A stretch of DNA of 64,000 nucleotides from NCBI RefSeq assembly GCF_001654925.1, contig NZ_LXER01000020.1, forward strand, positions 186,001 to 250,000, in the 5' to 3' direction. Below the pieces are notes generated by a model. That model ran no database searches and was not told where the DNA came from. It saw only the letters and a program-made list of their open reading frames with translations. The translations under genes and the position numbers were made by a program. This document shows, in pieces, positions 20,993 through 32,710 of the stretch. Origin of the DNA: Buttiauxella brennerae ATCC 51605. GTDB lineage: Bacteria > Pseudomonadota > Gammaproteobacteria > Enterobacterales > Enterobacteriaceae. Every line of letters starts with the position of its first letter. The stretch's first letter is position 1.

Positions 20993-22993
20993 GTGAAACA
21001 GTCCCCTATACAATCCGCCAACCTTGGCTTTAACGAAGAGGGTACACCTGTATCCCGAGAGTTCGACGATGTGTACTTCTCTAATGATAATGGACTGGAG
21101 GAAACTCGTTATGTCTTTCTTGGCGGGAACCGTCTATCAGAACGTTTCTTAACCCACGAGCGCTCGCTATTTGTCGTTGGTGAAAGCGGCTTTGGCACCG
21201 GACTCAACTTCTTGACTTTGTGGCAAGCTTTTGAAGAATTTTGCAAAAATCAGCCTCAGGCCACGCTTAAGCGCCTGCACTTTATTAGTTTTGAAAAATT
21301 CCCGTTAACCGCACAAGATTTGCATGCCGCTCATGCTCATTGGCCTGAATTGGCAGATTTTGCGCAGCAATTGCAGCAGCAATGGCCGCTCCCCATAGCC
21401 GGTTGCCACCGCATTTTACTGGCCGGAGGGCGCGTGACTCTCGACCTGTGGTTCGGGGATATTAACGAACTCATACCGCAATTAGATGACAGCTTAAATA
21501 ATCAGGTCGACGCCTGGTTCCTTGATGGTTTCGCTCCGTCAAAAAATCCGGATATGTGGACGCCACAGCTGTTTAATGCAATGGCTAAACTGGCGCGTCC
21601 CGGTAGCACGCTGGCGACTTTTACCTGCGCCGGGTTTGTGCGCCGTGGTTTGATTGATGCCGGTTTCAGGATGACGAAAACCAAGGGTTTTGGTCGCAAA
21701 CGGGAAATGCTCGTCGGGGAAATGGAGCAAACCCTGGAAACCCCAGCCCGCACGCCCTGGTACGCACGCCCTCCAGCACAAGCTAACGAAGTCGCTATTA
21801 TTGGCGGCGGCGTTGCCAGCGCCCTGCTGTCACTCGCTCTGCTGCGCCGTGGCTGGCAAGTCACACTTTACTGCGAAGATACCGCGCCGGCACAGGGTGC
21901 TTCCGGCAACCGCCAGGGCGCGCTTTACCCATTGCTGAACACGCATTCAACTTCACTTACCCACTTTTTCAGTGCCGCGTTTACCTTTGCTCGCCGTGTG
22001 TATGACTCGTTACCTTGCGAATTTGATCATGCCTGGTGTGGGGTCACGCAACTGGGCTGGGACGAAAAGAGCCAGCATAAAATCGAACAGATGCTGAGCC
22101 TCGAATTTCCCGACCCACTCGTTCACGCTATTGATGCACAAACGGCGGCTAAACTTTGCGGCTTAGAAACCGGGCATGGTGGCGCAACCTACCCTCTCGG
22201 GGGCTGGCTGTGCCCGGCGCAACTGACCGCAGGTGCCTTAGCACTGGCCGAGAGTTTGGGACTAACAATCCATTATCAGCATCGTGTTGATGCATTGACC
22301 CAGACGCCTGACGGATGGCAATTATCCATTGCCGGTCGGGAAACAAAACGACATGCGGCGGTCGTCTTAGCCAACGGTTTTAAAGTCAGTAAGTTTTCGC
22401 AGACTGAAAAACTGCCGTTCTCGGCTGTCGGTGGCCAGGTCAGCCATATCCCAACCACCCCGTCACTTTCGGAATTACGCCAGGTATTGTGTTACGACGG
22501 CTATCTGACGCCACAAAACCCGAATAACCAGCAGCATTGCATCGGTGCAAGCTATCATCGCGGCGTGGAGGATATGCGCTATAACAATGAAGATCAGCAG
22601 CATAATCGCCAGCGTTTAATTAACTGCCTGCCGGAACTGGACTGGCCGCCAGAAGTGGATGTCAGTGCCGAGCAAGCTCGCTGTGGCGTGCGTTGTGCCA
22701 CGCGCGACCATATGCCGATTGTGGGGAGCGTTCCTCGCTACGATGCCACGCTTGAAAGCTATGCAACGCTGGTTGAAAGCCGCGAAAATGCCGAAACCGC
22801 ACCGGTTTATGAAAACCTGTTTATATTGGCGGCGCTGGGTTCACGAGGGTTATGCAGTGCGCCTCTGGCGGCGGAAATTCTGGCAGCTCAAATGAGTGAT
22901 GAACCGGTTCCGATGGATGCTGAAACGCTTGCTGCATTGAATCCAAATCGATTTTGGGTGCGGAAGTTGCTGAAGGGAAAAGAAGTAAAATAG
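20993..22993 (+). CDS. mnmC: Bifunctional tRNA mnm5s2U biosynthesis protein MnmC
   Basis: MnmC completes 5-methylaminomethyl-2-thiouridine at the tRNA wobble position. Its C-terminal FAD domain removes the carboxymethyl group, and its N-terminal domain methylates the resulting amine. The start chosen is GTG 20993 ([13 protein letters not shown]), which aligns with E. coli and gives 666 residues; the frame is open from 20933. SAM-binding [14 protein letters not shown] lies near residue 60, and the FAD motif [20 protein letters not shown] begins near residue 264. It is divergent from fabB and convergent with yfcL, with a repeat tract after the stop. Confidence 0.95.
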   Translation: MKQSPIQSANLGFNEEGTPVSREFDDVYFSNDNGLEETRYVFLGGNRLSERFLTHERSLFVVGESGFGTGLNFLTLWQAFEEFCKNQPQATLKRLHFISFEKFPLTAQDLHAAHAHWPELADFAQQLQQQWPLPIAGCHRILLAGGRVTLDLWFGDINELIPQLDDSLNNQVDAWFLDGFAPSKNPDMWTPQLFNAMAKLARPGSTLATFTCAGFVRRGLIDAGFRMTKTKGFGRKREMLVGEMEQTLETPARTPWYARPPAQANEVAIIGGGVASALLSLALLRRGWQVTLYCEDTAPAQGASGNRQGALYPLLNTHSTSLTHFFSAAFTFARRVYDSLPCEFDHAWCGVTQLGWDEKSQHKIEQMLSLEFPDPLVHAIDAQTAAKLCGLETGHGGATYPLGGWLCPAQLTAGALALAESLGLTIHYQHRVDALTQTPDGWQLSIAGRETKRHAAVVLANGFKVSKFSQTEKLPFSAVGGQVSHIPTTPSLSELRQVLCYDGYLTPQNPNNQQHCIGASYHRGVEDMRYNNEDQQHNRQRLINCLPELDWPPEVDVSAEQARCGVRCATRDHMPIVGSVPRYDATLESYATLVESRENAETAPVYENLFILAALGSRGLCSAPLAAEILAAQMSDEPVPMDAETLAALNPNRFWVRKLLKGKEVK

Positions 22994-23005
22994 AGGAGAG
23001 TTTAA

Positions 23006-23100
23006 CGCCCTCACCCCGGCCCTCTCCCCCAGGAGAGGGAGAAAAACCTACCGAACAGTCCCCTCTCCCTGGGGAGAGGGTTAGGGTGAGGGTGAGGGGG
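23006..23100. repeat. short GC-rich intergenic repeat, copy C (double)
   Basis: The tract between the convergent mnmC and yfcL stops holds CCCTCACCCCGGCCCTCTCC then AGGAGAGGGAG, a short spacer, CCCCTCTCC-CTGG-GGAGAGGG, and TTAGGGTGAGGGTGAGGGGG. It can fold into two hairpins or one long one. This is the most complete copy of the family in the window. Confidence 0.8.
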
Positions 23101-23106
23101 AATAAC

Positions 23107-23382
23107 TTAAAACTTCGCCTTCTGGTACAAATTATCCCACATACCCAGCACTAAAGACTGGTCGCGCGGTGAAAGCTCACCTGCCTGAATGGCTTTTTCA
23201 AGGCTGTGTGATACCGCAGTATGAAGCGCCTCTGGGCTGTGATCTTCACCGTGTTCCAGATCCGCTACCGCGAGCGTTAAATGGCCACGCAGATAACCGC
23301 TGGCAAACAGCTCGTCATCACTGGCTGTCTCAACCATCCCATCAATTAACGCCAGTATGCGTGTCTCAAATTCCGCGATCAT
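23107..23382 (-). CDS. yfcL: YfcL family protein of unknown function
   Basis: This 91-residue acidic protein starts [20 protein letters not shown] and matches the small conserved gene between mnmC and epmC in E. coli and relatives. No signal peptide, membrane segment or catalytic motif is visible; it looks like a soluble helical protein. AGGAAG lies a few bases before the start. It is 25 bases downstream of epmC on the same strand and is probably the last gene of a yfcA-epmC-yfcL unit. Confidence 0.9.
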   Translation of the reverse strand: MIAEFETRILALIDGMVETASDDELFASGYLRGHLTLAVADLEHGEDHSPEALHTAVSHSLEKAIQAGELSPRDQSLVLGMWDNLYQKAKF

Positions 23383-23407
23383 CGTACTTCCTCTTTTTTG
23401 CAGGTAA

Positions 23408-23977
23408 TTAGTTTAGATCTTCCGGCCACGGAAAATGCTCCGCTGCCAGCGGTGGGGTTTTATAATAGTCCCGCAGCGCTTCAATCAGTTTTGCCGTACG
23501 CGCCGGAATGCCTTCTTGCAGGTAAATCATCACCTGCGCATGCACACGGCGCTGGAATGCGATCCTGTCCGGGTCAACATCGCCGCTCAGGTTGTCGCAG
23601 CTCACATTGAATGGGAAGTTTGCTGCCACGCACAGTAACCATTCCTGCGCCTGGGGCTTCACTTCCACATCTTCAAATTTGCTTTGTGTTTCGGCATCAC
23701 GCCCGTCCGGGCAATACCAGTAACCAAAATCCACCAGCTCACGGCGCGCAGCACCCGCAATGAGCCAGTGAGAAATCTCATGCATTCCGCTGGCGTAATA
23801 GCCGTGAGCAAACACCACGCGGTGATAAGGAATTTCTTCATCTGCTGGAAGATAGATCGGTTCGTCGTCGCCTTTAATCAGACGTGTATTAAATTCGTCT
23901 TTAAAGCAGTTATCGAAAATGTCGATAAGTTCCTGATAATGGTGTTCTGTCGTTATTGTCATATTTGCTGTCGTCAT
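23408..23977 (-). CDS. epmC: Elongation factor P hydroxylase EpmC
   Basis: EpmC hydroxylates the beta-lysyl-lysine modification of elongation factor P, the last step after EpmA and EpmB. The family's metal site is visible as [11 protein letters not shown], followed by [11 protein letters not shown]. The start at 23977 gives 189 residues and lies one base after the yfcA stop (TAAGATG), suggesting coupled translation. An in-frame ATG five codons later (MTITTEHHY) is the alternative and is closer to the E. coli length of 182. Confidence 0.92.
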   Translation of the reverse strand: MTTANMTITTEHHYQELIDIFDNCFKDEFNTRLIKGDDEPIYLPADEEIPYHRVVFAHGYYASGMHEISHWLIAGAARRELVDFGYWYCPDGRDAETQSKFEDVEVKPQAQEWLLCVAANFPFNVSCDNLSGDVDPDRIAFQRRVHAQVMIYLQEGIPARTAKLIEALRDYYKTPPLAAEHFPWPEDLN

Positions 23978-23978
23978 C

Positions 23979-24776
23979 TTAAGCTATCCCCAACCAATGG
24001 AGGATCTCCGGTCCGTGGCTATCAAATAAGAGTTTGGCGCTCATCACCGCCGATACGATAACTATCATCGGACGGATCAGTTTTTGCCCTTTACTCAACA
24101 CGAGGCGTGATCCCATTCGCGCCCCTAAGAACTGCCCGGCCATCATTACAAAGCCGGTTCCCCAAATCACTTTCCCGCCAATGATAAACAAAAGCAGGCC
24201 GCCGAGGTTTGATGTAGCGTTTAATACTTTGGCGTGAGCCGTAGATTTTGCGAGGTTAAAGCCGCACAAAGTCACGAACGCCAGTGCGTAAAAAGAACCA
24301 GCACCTGGGCCAAAGAAACCATCGTAGAAACCGACGCAACCCCCTGCAACCAGCGCAAATGGCAGGCCGTATAATCGGCGCTGTCGGTCTTCTTCACCGA
24401 GTTTTGGCATCAATAAAAAGTACAGACCAATGCAGATCACCAGCAGCGGCAAGATTTGGCGTAACACGTCTGATTTCACGTATTGAACCAGCAATGCCCC
24501 GGTTGTTGAGCCGATAAAGGTCATCAGAATATTGAGTTTCTGATCTTTCAGGCTCACCACTTTGCGGCGAATAAAATAAATTGAGGATGAAACTGAACCA
24601 CCACACGCCTGAAGCTTATTCGTTGCCAGTACATGTGCGGGTGACATTCCCGTTGCCAACAAAGCAGGGACGGTAATCAAACCGCCGCCGCCTGCCAGTG
24701 AATCAATAAACCCTGCAAGCATGGCGACAAAAAACAACACCACCAGCGTCAGAGGGGAAACCATAAACCATTCCAT
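23979..24776 (-). CDS. yfcA: YfcA, TSUP family membrane transporter
   Basis: YfcA belongs to the TauE/SafE (TSUP) family, whose members move sulfite, sulfoacetate or other small organic anions across the inner membrane. The substrate of YfcA is unknown. The 265-residue protein has about eight hydrophobic segments, with two family repeats visible as AGFIDSLAGGGGLITVPALL (near 21-40) and GFYDGFFGPGAGSFYALAFV. It lies 11 bases after mepA and directly before epmC. Confidence 0.93.
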   Translation of the reverse strand: MEWFMVSPLTLVVLFFVAMLAGFIDSLAGGGGLITVPALLATGMSPAHVLATNKLQACGGSVSSSIYFIRRKVVSLKDQKLNILMTFIGSTTGALLVQYVKSDVLRQILPLLVICIGLYFLLMPKLGEEDRQRRLYGLPFALVAGGCVGFYDGFFGPGAGSFYALAFVTLCGFNLAKSTAHAKVLNATSNLGGLLLFIIGGKVIWGTGFVMMAGQFLGARMGSRLVLSKGQKLIRPMIVIVSAVMSAKLLFDSHGPEILHWLGIA

Positions 24777-24787
24777 GAACTTATCCG

Positions 24788-25612
24788 TTAGAGAACGTGC
24801 TCATCCAGCAAAGCCTGACAAGAGGCCGGTAAAGGGGGCGGAGTTTTCTTTTTCGGCACACTGCTGCCTGGAGGTGGTGGCGCAAACCAGCTTTGCAGCT
24901 CAGCACCACAGCCGTCGCCTGGCGGCGGTAAAGGCTGATCTTCACACTCGAGGCTATTTGCCGGGCAACGCAGGCGCACATGCATATGGGCGCGGTGAGC
25001 AAACCACGGACGCACTTTGCGTAGCCAGTCGCGGTCAGCGCCTGCATCCAGACACAGCTGTTGCTTAATGGCCGGGTTGACGAAAATGCGCGTCACATCG
25101 TTATCTTTGGCTGCAAGTTTAATCAGGCTGCTGATTTCTGGCTGCCACAAACGCGGCACCACATGCTGATTATCACTGGCGACTAAGTCCAGCGCTTGCG
25201 GTTTAAGAAGCTGAGCCGAGGTCCAGCGAGCTTTGGGAAGTTGCAAAAAGATATCAACGTCCAGGCCGCTCTGGTGGCTGGCATGGCCTGAGCTAAAACG
25301 CCCGCCCGCCGCCATTCCCATATCGCCAATAAGCAACGTGCCAAGGCCCAGTTGTGTTGACTGGTTACTCAGACGCTGAATAAACATCACTAAATCAGGG
25401 TGGCCGAAATAGCGACGTTGATCCTGGCGCATGACCTGGTAACGAGGGTCATTGAGCGGCAACTCGTGGGCACCCACAATGCAGCCGTTAGAGAATGCAC
25501 CGATAGATTGCGGGCTACCCGCAATCGGATGACTGATTTTCTGCCACGGTGTGGCTGCAAAAGTGGCTGCACTGGCAAGTAATGCCAGCAGCCCCACGAG
25601 CATTTTTTTCAT
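24788..25612 (-). CDS. mepA: Penicillin-insensitive murein endopeptidase MepA
   Basis: MepA is a periplasmic zinc metalloenzyme of the LAS family that cuts D-Ala-mesoDAP cross-links in peptidoglycan. The start [14 protein letters not shown] at 25612 gives 274 residues as in E. coli, with a Sec signal ending near ATFA; an upstream frame to 25660 runs into aroC and is rejected. Metal-binding segments are [20 protein letters not shown] and the late [11 protein letters not shown]. It follows aroC by four bases, and the two are almost certainly co-transcribed. Confidence 0.95.
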   Translation of the reverse strand: MKKMLVGLLALLASAATFAATPWQKISHPIAGSPQSIGAFSNGCIVGAHELPLNDPRYQVMRQDQRRYFGHPDLVMFIQRLSNQSTQLGLGTLLIGDMGMAAGGRFSSGHASHQSGLDVDIFLQLPKARWTSAQLLKPQALDLVASDNQHVVPRLWQPEISSLIKLAAKDNDVTRIFVNPAIKQQLCLDAGADRDWLRKVRPWFAHRAHMHVRLRCPANSLECEDQPLPPPGDGCGAELQSWFAPPPPGSSVPKKKTPPPLPASCQALLDEHVL

Positions 25613-25616
25613 CGCA

Positions 25617-26702
25617 TTACCAGCGCGGCAAAGGGCAATTAACGTCGGCGTTTTGAGCACGCTGGCGCAGCATGTGGTCCATCAGGACAATAGCGAGCAT
25701 CGCTTCGGCAATCGGAACGGCACGAATACCGACACAAGGATCGTGGCGACCACGCGTGACCATCTCAACTTCTTCACCTTCGCGGTTGATGGTGCGGCCT
25801 GGGACCATAATGCTGGAGGTCGGTTTCAGCGCCATATTGGCCACAATCTGCTGGCCGCTGCTGATTCCACCCAGAATGCCGCCAGCATGGTTGCTCTGGA
25901 AACCTTCTTTGGTGATTTCGTCGCGGTTCTGGCTACCACGCAGATTTACCACGCCAAAGCCTTCGCCAATTTCCACGCCTTTCACGGCGTTAATGCTCAT
26001 CAGCGCATGGGCGATATCAGCATCTAAGCGGTCAAATACAGGTTCGCCAAGGCCTGGCGGCACGTTATCGGCGACCACGGTAACTTTCGCACCAATGGAG
26101 TCGCCTTCTTTTTTCAGCGCCCGCATCAGCTCATCAAGCGTTTCAATTTTGTCTGGATCAGGACAGAAGAACGGGTTCTGCTCGACTTGATCCCAGTCTT
26201 TGATTTCTAACGGCACGTCGCCCATTTGCGTCAAGCAACCACGAATAACAATGCCGTATTTATACGCCAGATATTTTTTAGCAATCGCCCCAGCCGCCAC
26301 ACGCATCGCGGTTTCACGTGCTGAAGAACGGCCGCCGCCACGATAATCGCGCAGGCCGTATTTTTGTTCGTAGGTGTAATCTGCATGCCCCGGACGGAAC
26401 ACGTCTTTGATAGCGCTGTAATCTTGCGAGCGCTGATCGGTATTTTCAATCAACAGGCCGATGCTGGTGCCGGTAGTGACACCTTCAAATACGCCGGAAA
26501 GGATCTTCACCTGATCGGCTTCACGGCGTTGCGTGGTGTAGCGTGAAGTACCAGGGCGGCGGCGGTCGAGATCGTGTTGTAAATCGGCTTCGGTCAGCGG
26601 AATGCCTGGCGGCACACCATCAACGATACAACCCAGTGCGACACCGTGGGATTCACCAAATGTCGTTACGCGAAATACTTGTCCAATAGAATTTCCTGCC
26701 AT
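25617..26702 (-). CDS. aroC: Chorismate synthase AroC
   Basis: AroC removes phosphate from EPSP to make chorismate, the branch point for aromatic amino acids, folate and quinones; it needs reduced FMN. The 361-residue protein starts [20 protein letters not shown], the family signature with an active-site His. It also has [19 protein letters not shown] and the late segment [20 protein letters not shown]. It lies between prmB and mepA on one strand. Confidence 0.98.
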   Translation of the reverse strand: MAGNSIGQVFRVTTFGESHGVALGCIVDGVPPGIPLTEADLQHDLDRRRPGTSRYTTQRREADQVKILSGVFEGVTTGTSIGLLIENTDQRSQDYSAIKDVFRPGHADYTYEQKYGLRDYRGGGRSSARETAMRVAAGAIAKKYLAYKYGIVIRGCLTQMGDVPLEIKDWDQVEQNPFFCPDPDKIETLDELMRALKKEGDSIGAKVTVVADNVPPGLGEPVFDRLDADIAHALMSINAVKGVEIGEGFGVVNLRGSQNRDEITKEGFQSNHAGGILGGISSGQQIVANMALKPTSSIMVPGRTINREGEEVEMVTRGRHDPCVGIRAVPIAEAMLAIVLMDHMLRQRAQNADVNCPLPRW

Positions 26703-26781
26703 TTGTCACGGCTCCTTACCGTTGTCATTTTCGTTGTGTTGTCAGCAAAAGAAGACGGGCCATAAGGCCCGTCTGCGCAGA

Positions 26782-27714
26782 TTAATCTTTGTAAATGCTG
26801 AAGTGTTCACGCGCATCAATAAGCTGCGATTTGGTCAGCATAAACACGCCGTCACCGCCGTTATCGAACTCAAGCCAGGTGAACGGCACATCAGGGTACT
26901 GATCCATCAGATGTACCATGCTGTTCCCGACTTCACAAATCAGGATACCGCCATCGGCGAGGTAGTCAGGCGCACAAGCCAGAATACGACGCGCCAGTTT
27001 CAGGCCGTCTGTACCCGCCGCTAAACCTAACTCTGGCTCGAAGCGGAACTCACCCGGCAGGTCAGACATATCTTCTGCATCCACATACGGTGGATTAGTC
27101 ACGATAATGTCGTACTGCACTTTTGGCAGGTCACGGAACAGGTCGGAGCGAATTGGCGTAACCTGGTTTTCCAGGCCGTGCTCGGCGATGTTTTGCTCAG
27201 CCACTGCCAGCGCATCAACAGAAATATCAACCGCATCCACTTCTGCATTGTGGAATTCGTAAGCACAGGCGATAGCGATACAGCCGCTGCCGGTACACAT
27301 ATCCAGAATGTGAAGAGGTTCGTCGTTGAAAAGACCCGCGAAACGGTTGGTAATCAGCTCACCAATCGGGGAACGCGGCACCAGCACACGCTCATCAACA
27401 TAAAACTCATGGCCACAGAACCAGGCTTTGTTGGTCAGGTAAGCCACCGGGATACGCTCGTTAACACGGCGAATCACACGCTCAACGATGCGATGACGCT
27501 CGCTTGGCGTCAGGCGCGCGGTACGCATATCTTCAGGAATATCCAGCGGCAGATAGAGACTTGGCAGCACTAACTGAACGGCTTCGTCCCACGGGTTATC
27601 CGTGCCGTGGCCATACCAGACGTTGGCGGCGCTAAAACGACTGACTGCCCAGCGCAGCATATCCTGAATGGTGTGCAGCTCATTAACTGCCTCATCGACG
27701 AAAATTTTATCCAC
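26782..27714 (-). CDS. prmB: 50S ribosomal protein L3 N5-glutamine methyltransferase PrmB
   Basis: PrmB methylates a conserved Gln of ribosomal protein L3. The 310-residue protein has an N-terminal substrate-recognition helical domain and a Rossmann methyltransferase core. The SAM loop is [19 protein letters not shown] and the catalytic motif is [14 protein letters not shown] (NPPY). It is first in the prmB-aroC-mepA-yfcA-epmC-yfcL run and divergent from smrB, 185 bases away. Confidence 0.96.
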   Translation of the reverse strand: MDKIFVDEAVNELHTIQDMLRWAVSRFSAANVWYGHGTDNPWDEAVQLVLPSLYLPLDIPEDMRTARLTPSERHRIVERVIRRVNERIPVAYLTNKAWFCGHEFYVDERVLVPRSPIGELITNRFAGLFNDEPLHILDMCTGSGCIAIACAYEFHNAEVDAVDISVDALAVAEQNIAEHGLENQVTPIRSDLFRDLPKVQYDIIVTNPPYVDAEDMSDLPGEFRFEPELGLAAGTDGLKLARRILACAPDYLADGGILICEVGNSMVHLMDQYPDVPFTWLEFDNGGDGVFMLTKSQLIDAREHFSIYKD

Positions 27715-27899
27715 GTTGCCCTCCGCAGGCCGTTCGCGCTAGTTCAATAATCGGTTAGTTTGCCATGAAGACCGCGACAAATCAGCATTTCAATAGCTGT
27801 CACAGCGGCTAAAATTGCGTTTTATTTAGTGATGGACGGTAAACCAGGTAAACTGACCGTAAAACAGGTGCGAGACGATAAAGTCGAGACGAGAAATAG

Positions 27900-28451
27900 A
27901 TGAAAAAGAAAACTCCGCTCAGCGTTGATGATCAGAACCTTTTCCGTGATTTGATGAGCGGCACAAAAAAATTGGCTCAGGACACGATTGTTCACCGTCC
28001 GATGCGTAAAAAAGTGCAGGAAGTGCCGGTGAAACGACTCTTGCAGGAACAGGCTGATGCCAGCCATTATTTTTCTGATGAATTCCAGCCACGCCTGGCA
28101 ACAGAAGGTCCTACGCGTTACGTGCGCGAAGACGTCAGTCATTTCGAGCTGAAAAAAATTCGCCGGGGTGATTATTCGCCAGAATTATTCCTCGATTTGC
28201 ATGGCCTGACGCAGATGCAGGCAAAACAGGAATTAGGCGCGTTAATTGCGGCATGTCGGCGTGAGCACGTGTTTTGTGCCTGCGTGATGCACGGGCATGG
28301 TAAGCATGTTTTGAAGCAGCAAACGCCGCTGTGGCTGGCACAACACCCGCACATTATGGCATTCCACCAGGCACCGAAAGAGTACGGTGGTGACGCAGCA
28401 TTGTTGGTGTTGATTGAAATCGAAGAGTGGCTGCCGCCTGAGTTGCCTTAG
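27900..28451 (+). CDS. smrB: SmrB, ribosome-collision endonuclease with Smr domain
   Basis: SmrB cuts mRNA between collided ribosomes in E. coli so that stalled ribosomes can be rescued. The 183-residue protein has an N-terminal helical extension that binds the ribosome and a C-terminal Smr domain beginning near residue 95. Its two signature motifs are [19 protein letters not shown] and [17 protein letters not shown]. It is divergent from prmB and convergent with sixA, with a hairpin terminator between. Confidence 0.95.
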   Translation: MKKKTPLSVDDQNLFRDLMSGTKKLAQDTIVHRPMRKKVQEVPVKRLLQEQADASHYFSDEFQPRLATEGPTRYVREDVSHFELKKIRRGDYSPELFLDLHGLTQMQAKQELGALIAACRREHVFCACVMHGHGKHVLKQQTPLWLAQHPHIMAFHQAPKEYGGDAALLVLIEIEEWLPPELP

Positions 28452-28467
28452 AGTTTGAGTGGCCTGA

Positions 28468-28491
28468 TGCCCTCTCCCACGGGAGAGGGAG
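28468..28491. repeat. short GC-rich intergenic repeat, copy D
   Basis: GCCCTCTCCCACGGGAGAGGG is a compact hairpin copy of the repeat family also seen at 387, 5498 and 23006. It lies just after the smrB stop. Confidence 0.7.
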
Positions 28492-28502
28492 AGCTACAAA
28501 CA

Positions 28503-28534
28503 GAAAGAGCCGCTATATATAGCGGCTCTTTTTT
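28503..28534. terminator. bidirectional terminator between smrB and sixA
   Basis: GAAAGAGCCGCTATA pairs with TATAGCGGCTCTTTTTT in a near-perfect hairpin with T on one side and A on the other. It serves the smrB transcript and probably sixA from the other strand. Confidence 0.9.
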
Positions 28535-28548
28535 CATGCTTACGGCAA

Positions 28549-29037
28549 TCAGATAGCTTTAGCTACCTTCAAATTACACGGACTCATCTGCCAGTTGAAC
28601 ACGCCTTTCCCGGTTTCAGGATCAAGTGTGACATTGGCAATAGCCGAGGTACTGAACATCGGTGGTGTCTCTTGAGGGCAAAGTTCAGACACCAGGTAAC
28701 CGACTAACGGCAGGTGAGAAATCACCAGTGCCGACTCAACCCCTTCATTGGCCAGGGCTTGCAAATAGCAGCTCACCAGACCTACATCACCGCACGGTGT
28801 CAATTCCGGCAGAATGTCTTCTTTACCTGGAAGAGTCAGTGCTTCCCGCACAACATCCAGGGTTTGTTCGGCTCGCAGATAAGGGCTCACCAGAACACGT
28901 TCGATATCCACAACCTGACCTTTCAACCAGGTCGCCATTACTCGGGATTCATCACAACCACACTGGGTGAGTGGACGTACCGAGTCACTGGCGGCATCGA
29001 GAGCTGCGTCGCCGTGACGCATGATAAAAACTTGCAT
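28549..29037 (-). CDS. sixA: Phosphohistidine phosphatase SixA
   Basis: SixA removes phosphate from histidines, including that of the nitrogen PTS protein NPr and the HPt domain of ArcB. The 162-residue protein begins MQVFIMRHGD; His8 in the RHG motif is the phosphate acceptor of this branch of the histidine phosphatase superfamily. ALVISHLPLVGYLVSEL holds the second catalytic His. It lies downstream of fadJ. In K-12 the yfcO-V fimbrial operon is between smrB and sixA, but only about 100 bases separate them here. Confidence 0.96.
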   Translation of the reverse strand: MQVFIMRHGDAALDAASDSVRPLTQCGCDESRVMATWLKGQVVDIERVLVSPYLRAEQTLDVVREALTLPGKEDILPELTPCGDVGLVSCYLQALANEGVESALVISHLPLVGYLVSELCPQETPPMFSTSAIANVTLDPETGKGVFNWQMSPCNLKVAKAI

Positions 29038-29224
29038 ATTGCACCGCTTTTGTTAACCAGGAATGCTTGAATTCCCCTAAAACTTCGAAGGTGAAATTCA
29101 GCAGCCGGGCATTGTGCCTTATCCGTACATCGAATGAAACGCTGTTTTTTACCTCAATGGTGCAAGTATAGTCAATCACTGTTCGTTAAGTGAGCGACCA
29201 GCATCCATTCACCGAACCATATAA

Positions 29225-31384
29225 TCATGATTCTTTGACTACATTTCCTTCACCGGGGTTCACTTTTCCCCAGAAATTTCGTTGCTCTTCCACCATTTGT
29301 AAAAGTCTTTCACAGGGAGTAAAACGCGCCCCGTACTGACTGGCCAGGCGTTGCAGTTGTGCGACGACTTCACCCGCTCCCAGGGTATCCATATAGCGGA
29401 ACGGGCCACCGAGGAACGGTGGAAAACCAATACCAAACACGCCACCGATGTCACCATCGCGGGCACTGCGAACAACACCTTCATCTACGCAACGAGCCGC
29501 CTCATTAAGCATCATCATCACGCAGCGTTGTGCGATTTCTTTTTCTGCCAGTTGCCCTTTGGGTGAAACACCAAGCAGGGTATAGATTGCAGGGTCAACC
29601 TGCTTTTTGCTTCTACTCCCTTTCCCTGAATAAAGATAGAAACCACGCCCGTTTTTTCTACCTTTGCGATCGTCATTCAATATTGCTGCAATTTCTGCCG
29701 GTGCGGCAAAACGATCTCCGTAAGCTTGCTGAAGTATAGGACTAATTTTAGTCCCCACATCAATTCCCACCTCATCCAAAAGTTGGATTGGTCCGACAGG
29801 AAAACCAAACGCCACCAGCGCATTATCAATTTTATCGACAGGCTCCCCTTCCACGAGGCAACGCATCGCTTCGTTCACATAAGGCGCCAGAATACGGTTG
29901 ACGTAAAACCCGGCGCTGTCGCCCACGACAATCGGTGTTTTACCCTGTTTTTTGGCAAGCTGAACGGTAGTGGAAATGGTTTCCGCACTGGTTCGGGCAT
30001 GCGGGATCACTTCGACCAGCGGCATTTTATCGACCGGGCTGAAATAGTGCAGGCCAATCACTTGCTCCGGACGTGCGGCATTGGCCGCAATATCAGCAAT
30101 CGGCAGCGAAGAAGTGTTGGAAGCAAAAATGGTATGCGGCGCAGCGTTCTGTTCAATTTCCGCGACCATCTTTTGCTTGAGAGCGAGATCTTCAAAAACC
30201 GCTTCCACAACAATGTCTCGATTGTGGAAACCGTGATAATCGGTACCACCGGAGATACGCGCCATTTCACGCTGGCGCTCAGCCGCTTTCATATAGCGAC
30301 GACGTACCTTTTTATCCAGCAAGTCCCAGCTGTATTTCAATGCATGGTTGATACCATCGTTGCTAATGTCTTTGATGCGCACCGGCAACTTGCCTTTAGT
30401 GGCCGTGACAAACGCAATCCCACCGCCCATCAAACCGCCACCGAGCACACCCACGGCTTTAATCGGGCGCGGTGGTACATCAGCGCCGTGCTCTTTTTTA
30501 AGCTCCGTGCTGGCAAAAAACAACCCGCGCAGTGCCGCAGATTGCGGGCTCATCGCCAGCTCGCCAAAGGCCTTCGCCTCTGATTCGTAACCGCTGAAAC
30601 TCCCCTGCCCCAGACCGATTTTGATGACATCAATAATATGTTGCGTGGCGGGGTAATTGCCGCGAGTCTTCTGTGCGGTTTTTTTCTCCACCATGCTAAA
30701 CAGCAGTGAACGGCCGAGCGGGCCGGCAAGGATCCGCTCCCGTACCGGCAGAGTACGCGATGGCTGACGGCCTTTACCCACCAGCTCAACTGCCGCCGTC
30801 AGCAAAATTGACTGCGGCACGACTTCATCCACCAGTCCCAGCTTAAGCGCCTGCCGTGGACGCAGCTGTTTGCCGGTCAGGATCATATCGAGCGCGTGGC
30901 TCACACCAATCAAACGCGGCAGGCGCTGCGTGCCGCCAGAACCCGGTAGTAGACCGAGTTGCACTTCCGGCAGACCGAGTTTTGTTTTCTCATCATCGGT
31001 ACAAATTCGCGAATGGCATGCTAGCGCCAGCTCCAGCCCACCGCCGAGACACGCACCGTGAATAGCTGCAACAACCGGGATCGGCAACGCGGCAATTTCC
31101 GCCATGATTTGCTGCCCCTGGTGCGCCAGGTTTTGCGCCTCAAGTGCCGTCTGGCAACCGGCAATCATGTTGATATCTGCGCCAGCAATAAAGTTATCGG
31201 GTTTGCCGGAGATAAAGATCAGCCCTTGCAGCGCCGTATTGTCACGAACCTGTTTGATGATATTGTGCACTTCCGGGCCGAACGACGCTTTTAGCGTGTT
31301 CATCTTTTCGTCCGGCACATCAATCGTCACCACCGCGATATTGTCGAGGCGGATATGTAAGTTGAAAGCAGAAACCTGTTCCAT
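29225..31384 (-). CDS. fadJ: Fatty acid oxidation complex subunit alpha FadJ
   Basis: FadJ carries enoyl-CoA hydratase, isomerase/epimerase and 3-hydroxyacyl-CoA dehydrogenase activities of the anaerobic beta-oxidation complex. The 719-residue protein has the crotonase domain at the N-terminus ([36 protein letters not shown] with a catalytic Glu). An NAD-binding dehydrogenase domain follows ([15 protein letters not shown], near 310) and then the two helical 3HCDH C-terminal domains. Its ATG overlaps the fadI stop by one base (TAATG), so the partners of the complex are translationally coupled. Confidence 0.97.
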   Translation of the reverse strand: MEQVSAFNLHIRLDNIAVVTIDVPDEKMNTLKASFGPEVHNIIKQVRDNTALQGLIFISGKPDNFIAGADINMIAGCQTALEAQNLAHQGQQIMAEIAALPIPVVAAIHGACLGGGLELALACHSRICTDDEKTKLGLPEVQLGLLPGSGGTQRLPRLIGVSHALDMILTGKQLRPRQALKLGLVDEVVPQSILLTAAVELVGKGRQPSRTLPVRERILAGPLGRSLLFSMVEKKTAQKTRGNYPATQHIIDVIKIGLGQGSFSGYESEAKAFGELAMSPQSAALRGLFFASTELKKEHGADVPPRPIKAVGVLGGGLMGGGIAFVTATKGKLPVRIKDISNDGINHALKYSWDLLDKKVRRRYMKAAERQREMARISGGTDYHGFHNRDIVVEAVFEDLALKQKMVAEIEQNAAPHTIFASNTSSLPIADIAANAARPEQVIGLHYFSPVDKMPLVEVIPHARTSAETISTTVQLAKKQGKTPIVVGDSAGFYVNRILAPYVNEAMRCLVEGEPVDKIDNALVAFGFPVGPIQLLDEVGIDVGTKISPILQQAYGDRFAAPAEIAAILNDDRKGRKNGRGFYLYSGKGSRSKKQVDPAIYTLLGVSPKGQLAEKEIAQRCVMMMLNEAARCVDEGVVRSARDGDIGGVFGIGFPPFLGGPFRYMDTLGAGEVVAQLQRLASQYGARFTPCERLLQMVEEQRNFWGKVNPGEGNVVKES

Positions 31385-32694
31385 TATTCGGCCTCCAGAA
31401 CCATTGCCGCACCTAATCCACCCGCCGCGCAGGCAGTCACCAGGCCAAATCCGCCACCACGGCGGCGCAATTCATGCAGGGTTTGAGTGATCATGCGCGC
31501 GCCCGTTGCAGCAAACGGATGGCCGTAAGCAATCGAGCCACCGAGTACGTTAAATTTAGAGTCGTCGACTTCGCCAGTGGCGTGAGCGCGGCCTAATACA
31601 TCGCGAGCAAAACGTTCGCTGGCGAGCATTTGTAAGTTTGCCAGCGTTTGCGCGGCAAAGGCTTCGTGCATATCAAAAAGCGTCAGGTCATTGAGCGTGA
31701 TACCCGCGCGCTCAAGCGCCAGCGGAGTGGCCCACGCTGGCCCAAGCAGCATATCTTTCCAGACATCCACCGCGGTGAACGCATAGCTGCGTAAATAGCC
31801 TAATGGCTTCAGGCCCAACTCTTTGGCGCGCGATTCCGTCATCAAAATAATGGCAGCCGCACCATCGGTTAATGGCGTGCTGTTTGCCGCGGTAACCGTG
31901 CCGTGTTTACGGTCAAAAGCCGGACGCAGTTTCGCGTAATCGGCAATAGAGGAGTTTTGGCGAACGTTATTGTCTTCACTAAAAGGTTGGCGATATGGCG
32001 GGATGAAGGCGGTCATCACTTCATCAGCCAGTTTCCCTTCCTTCCAGGCAATAGCGGCTTTAGTGTGAGAGCGATGTGCCAGCGCATCTTGTTGCTCACG
32101 CGTCACACCGTGGGTTTTCGCCATTTGTTCGGCGGTATCGCCCATGCGTAAGCCCGTTGAATATTCAGCAACCGCAGGCGGCACCGGCAACAAATCACGT
32201 GGGCGTAAACGAGAGAATAATTTCAGGCGCTGGCCCAAAGTACGCGCCTTGTTCACATCTACCAATGTGCGGCCTAACTTTTTGCTGACGCCAATTGGCA
32301 GCACCGACGAAGAATCAGCACCGCCGGCAATACCTGCACGAATAGTGCCCGCCATTAAACTCTCAGCGACATTTGCCACAGCCTGGAAACTGGTCGCACA
32401 GGCACGGCTAACGCTATAGGCATCGGTATGCACACTCATCCCGGTGCCGAGGACAATTTCGCGGGCGATGTTTGGAGCTTCTGGCATCTGGACAACCTGG
32501 CCGAAAACCAGCTGTTCAATCATTTCCGGGGGAATTTCGCTGCGTGCCAGCAGTTCGCTGACCACCATATTGCCGAGATCGACAGCAGGTATGCCGTGAA
32601 ACGCGGTAGCCTGACGGGCAAACGGTGTGCGTAACCCACTGACAATAGCAATACGGTCGCCCTGACGGGTTACCAGCGGAAGTGCCTGACTCAT
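31384..32694 (-). CDS. fadI: 3-ketoacyl-CoA thiolase FadI
   Basis: FadI is the thiolase partner of FadJ in anaerobic beta-oxidation. The start [20 protein letters not shown] at 32694 gives 436 residues as in E. coli; the frame stays open to 32751 only because it runs into an ERIC element. The acyl-accepting Cys is in [17 protein letters not shown]; the catalytic His and second Cys are in [17 protein letters not shown] and [13 protein letters not shown] FadR operator lies at 32849-32865, and the ERIC element occupies the leader between them. Confidence 0.96.
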   Translation of the reverse strand: MSQALPLVTRQGDRIAIVSGLRTPFARQATAFHGIPAVDLGNMVVSELLARSEIPPEMIEQLVFGQVVQMPEAPNIAREIVLGTGMSVHTDAYSVSRACATSFQAVANVAESLMAGTIRAGIAGGADSSSVLPIGVSKKLGRTLVDVNKARTLGQRLKLFSRLRPRDLLPVPPAVAEYSTGLRMGDTAEQMAKTHGVTREQQDALAHRSHTKAAIAWKEGKLADEVMTAFIPPYRQPFSEDNNVRQNSSIADYAKLRPAFDRKHGTVTAANSTPLTDGAAAIILMTESRAKELGLKPLGYLRSYAFTAVDVWKDMLLGPAWATPLALERAGITLNDLTLFDMHEAFAAQTLANLQMLASERFARDVLGRAHATGEVDDSKFNVLGGSIAYGHPFAATGARMITQTLHELRRRGGGFGLVTACAAGGLGAAMVLEAE

Positions 32695-32710
32695 AAAACT
32701 CCCCTGTTCT

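Noticed and set aside
23006..23100. possible CRISPR-like repeat
   Set aside because: The repeated words form hairpins without regular spacers, and no cas genes are present; it is a REP-like element.
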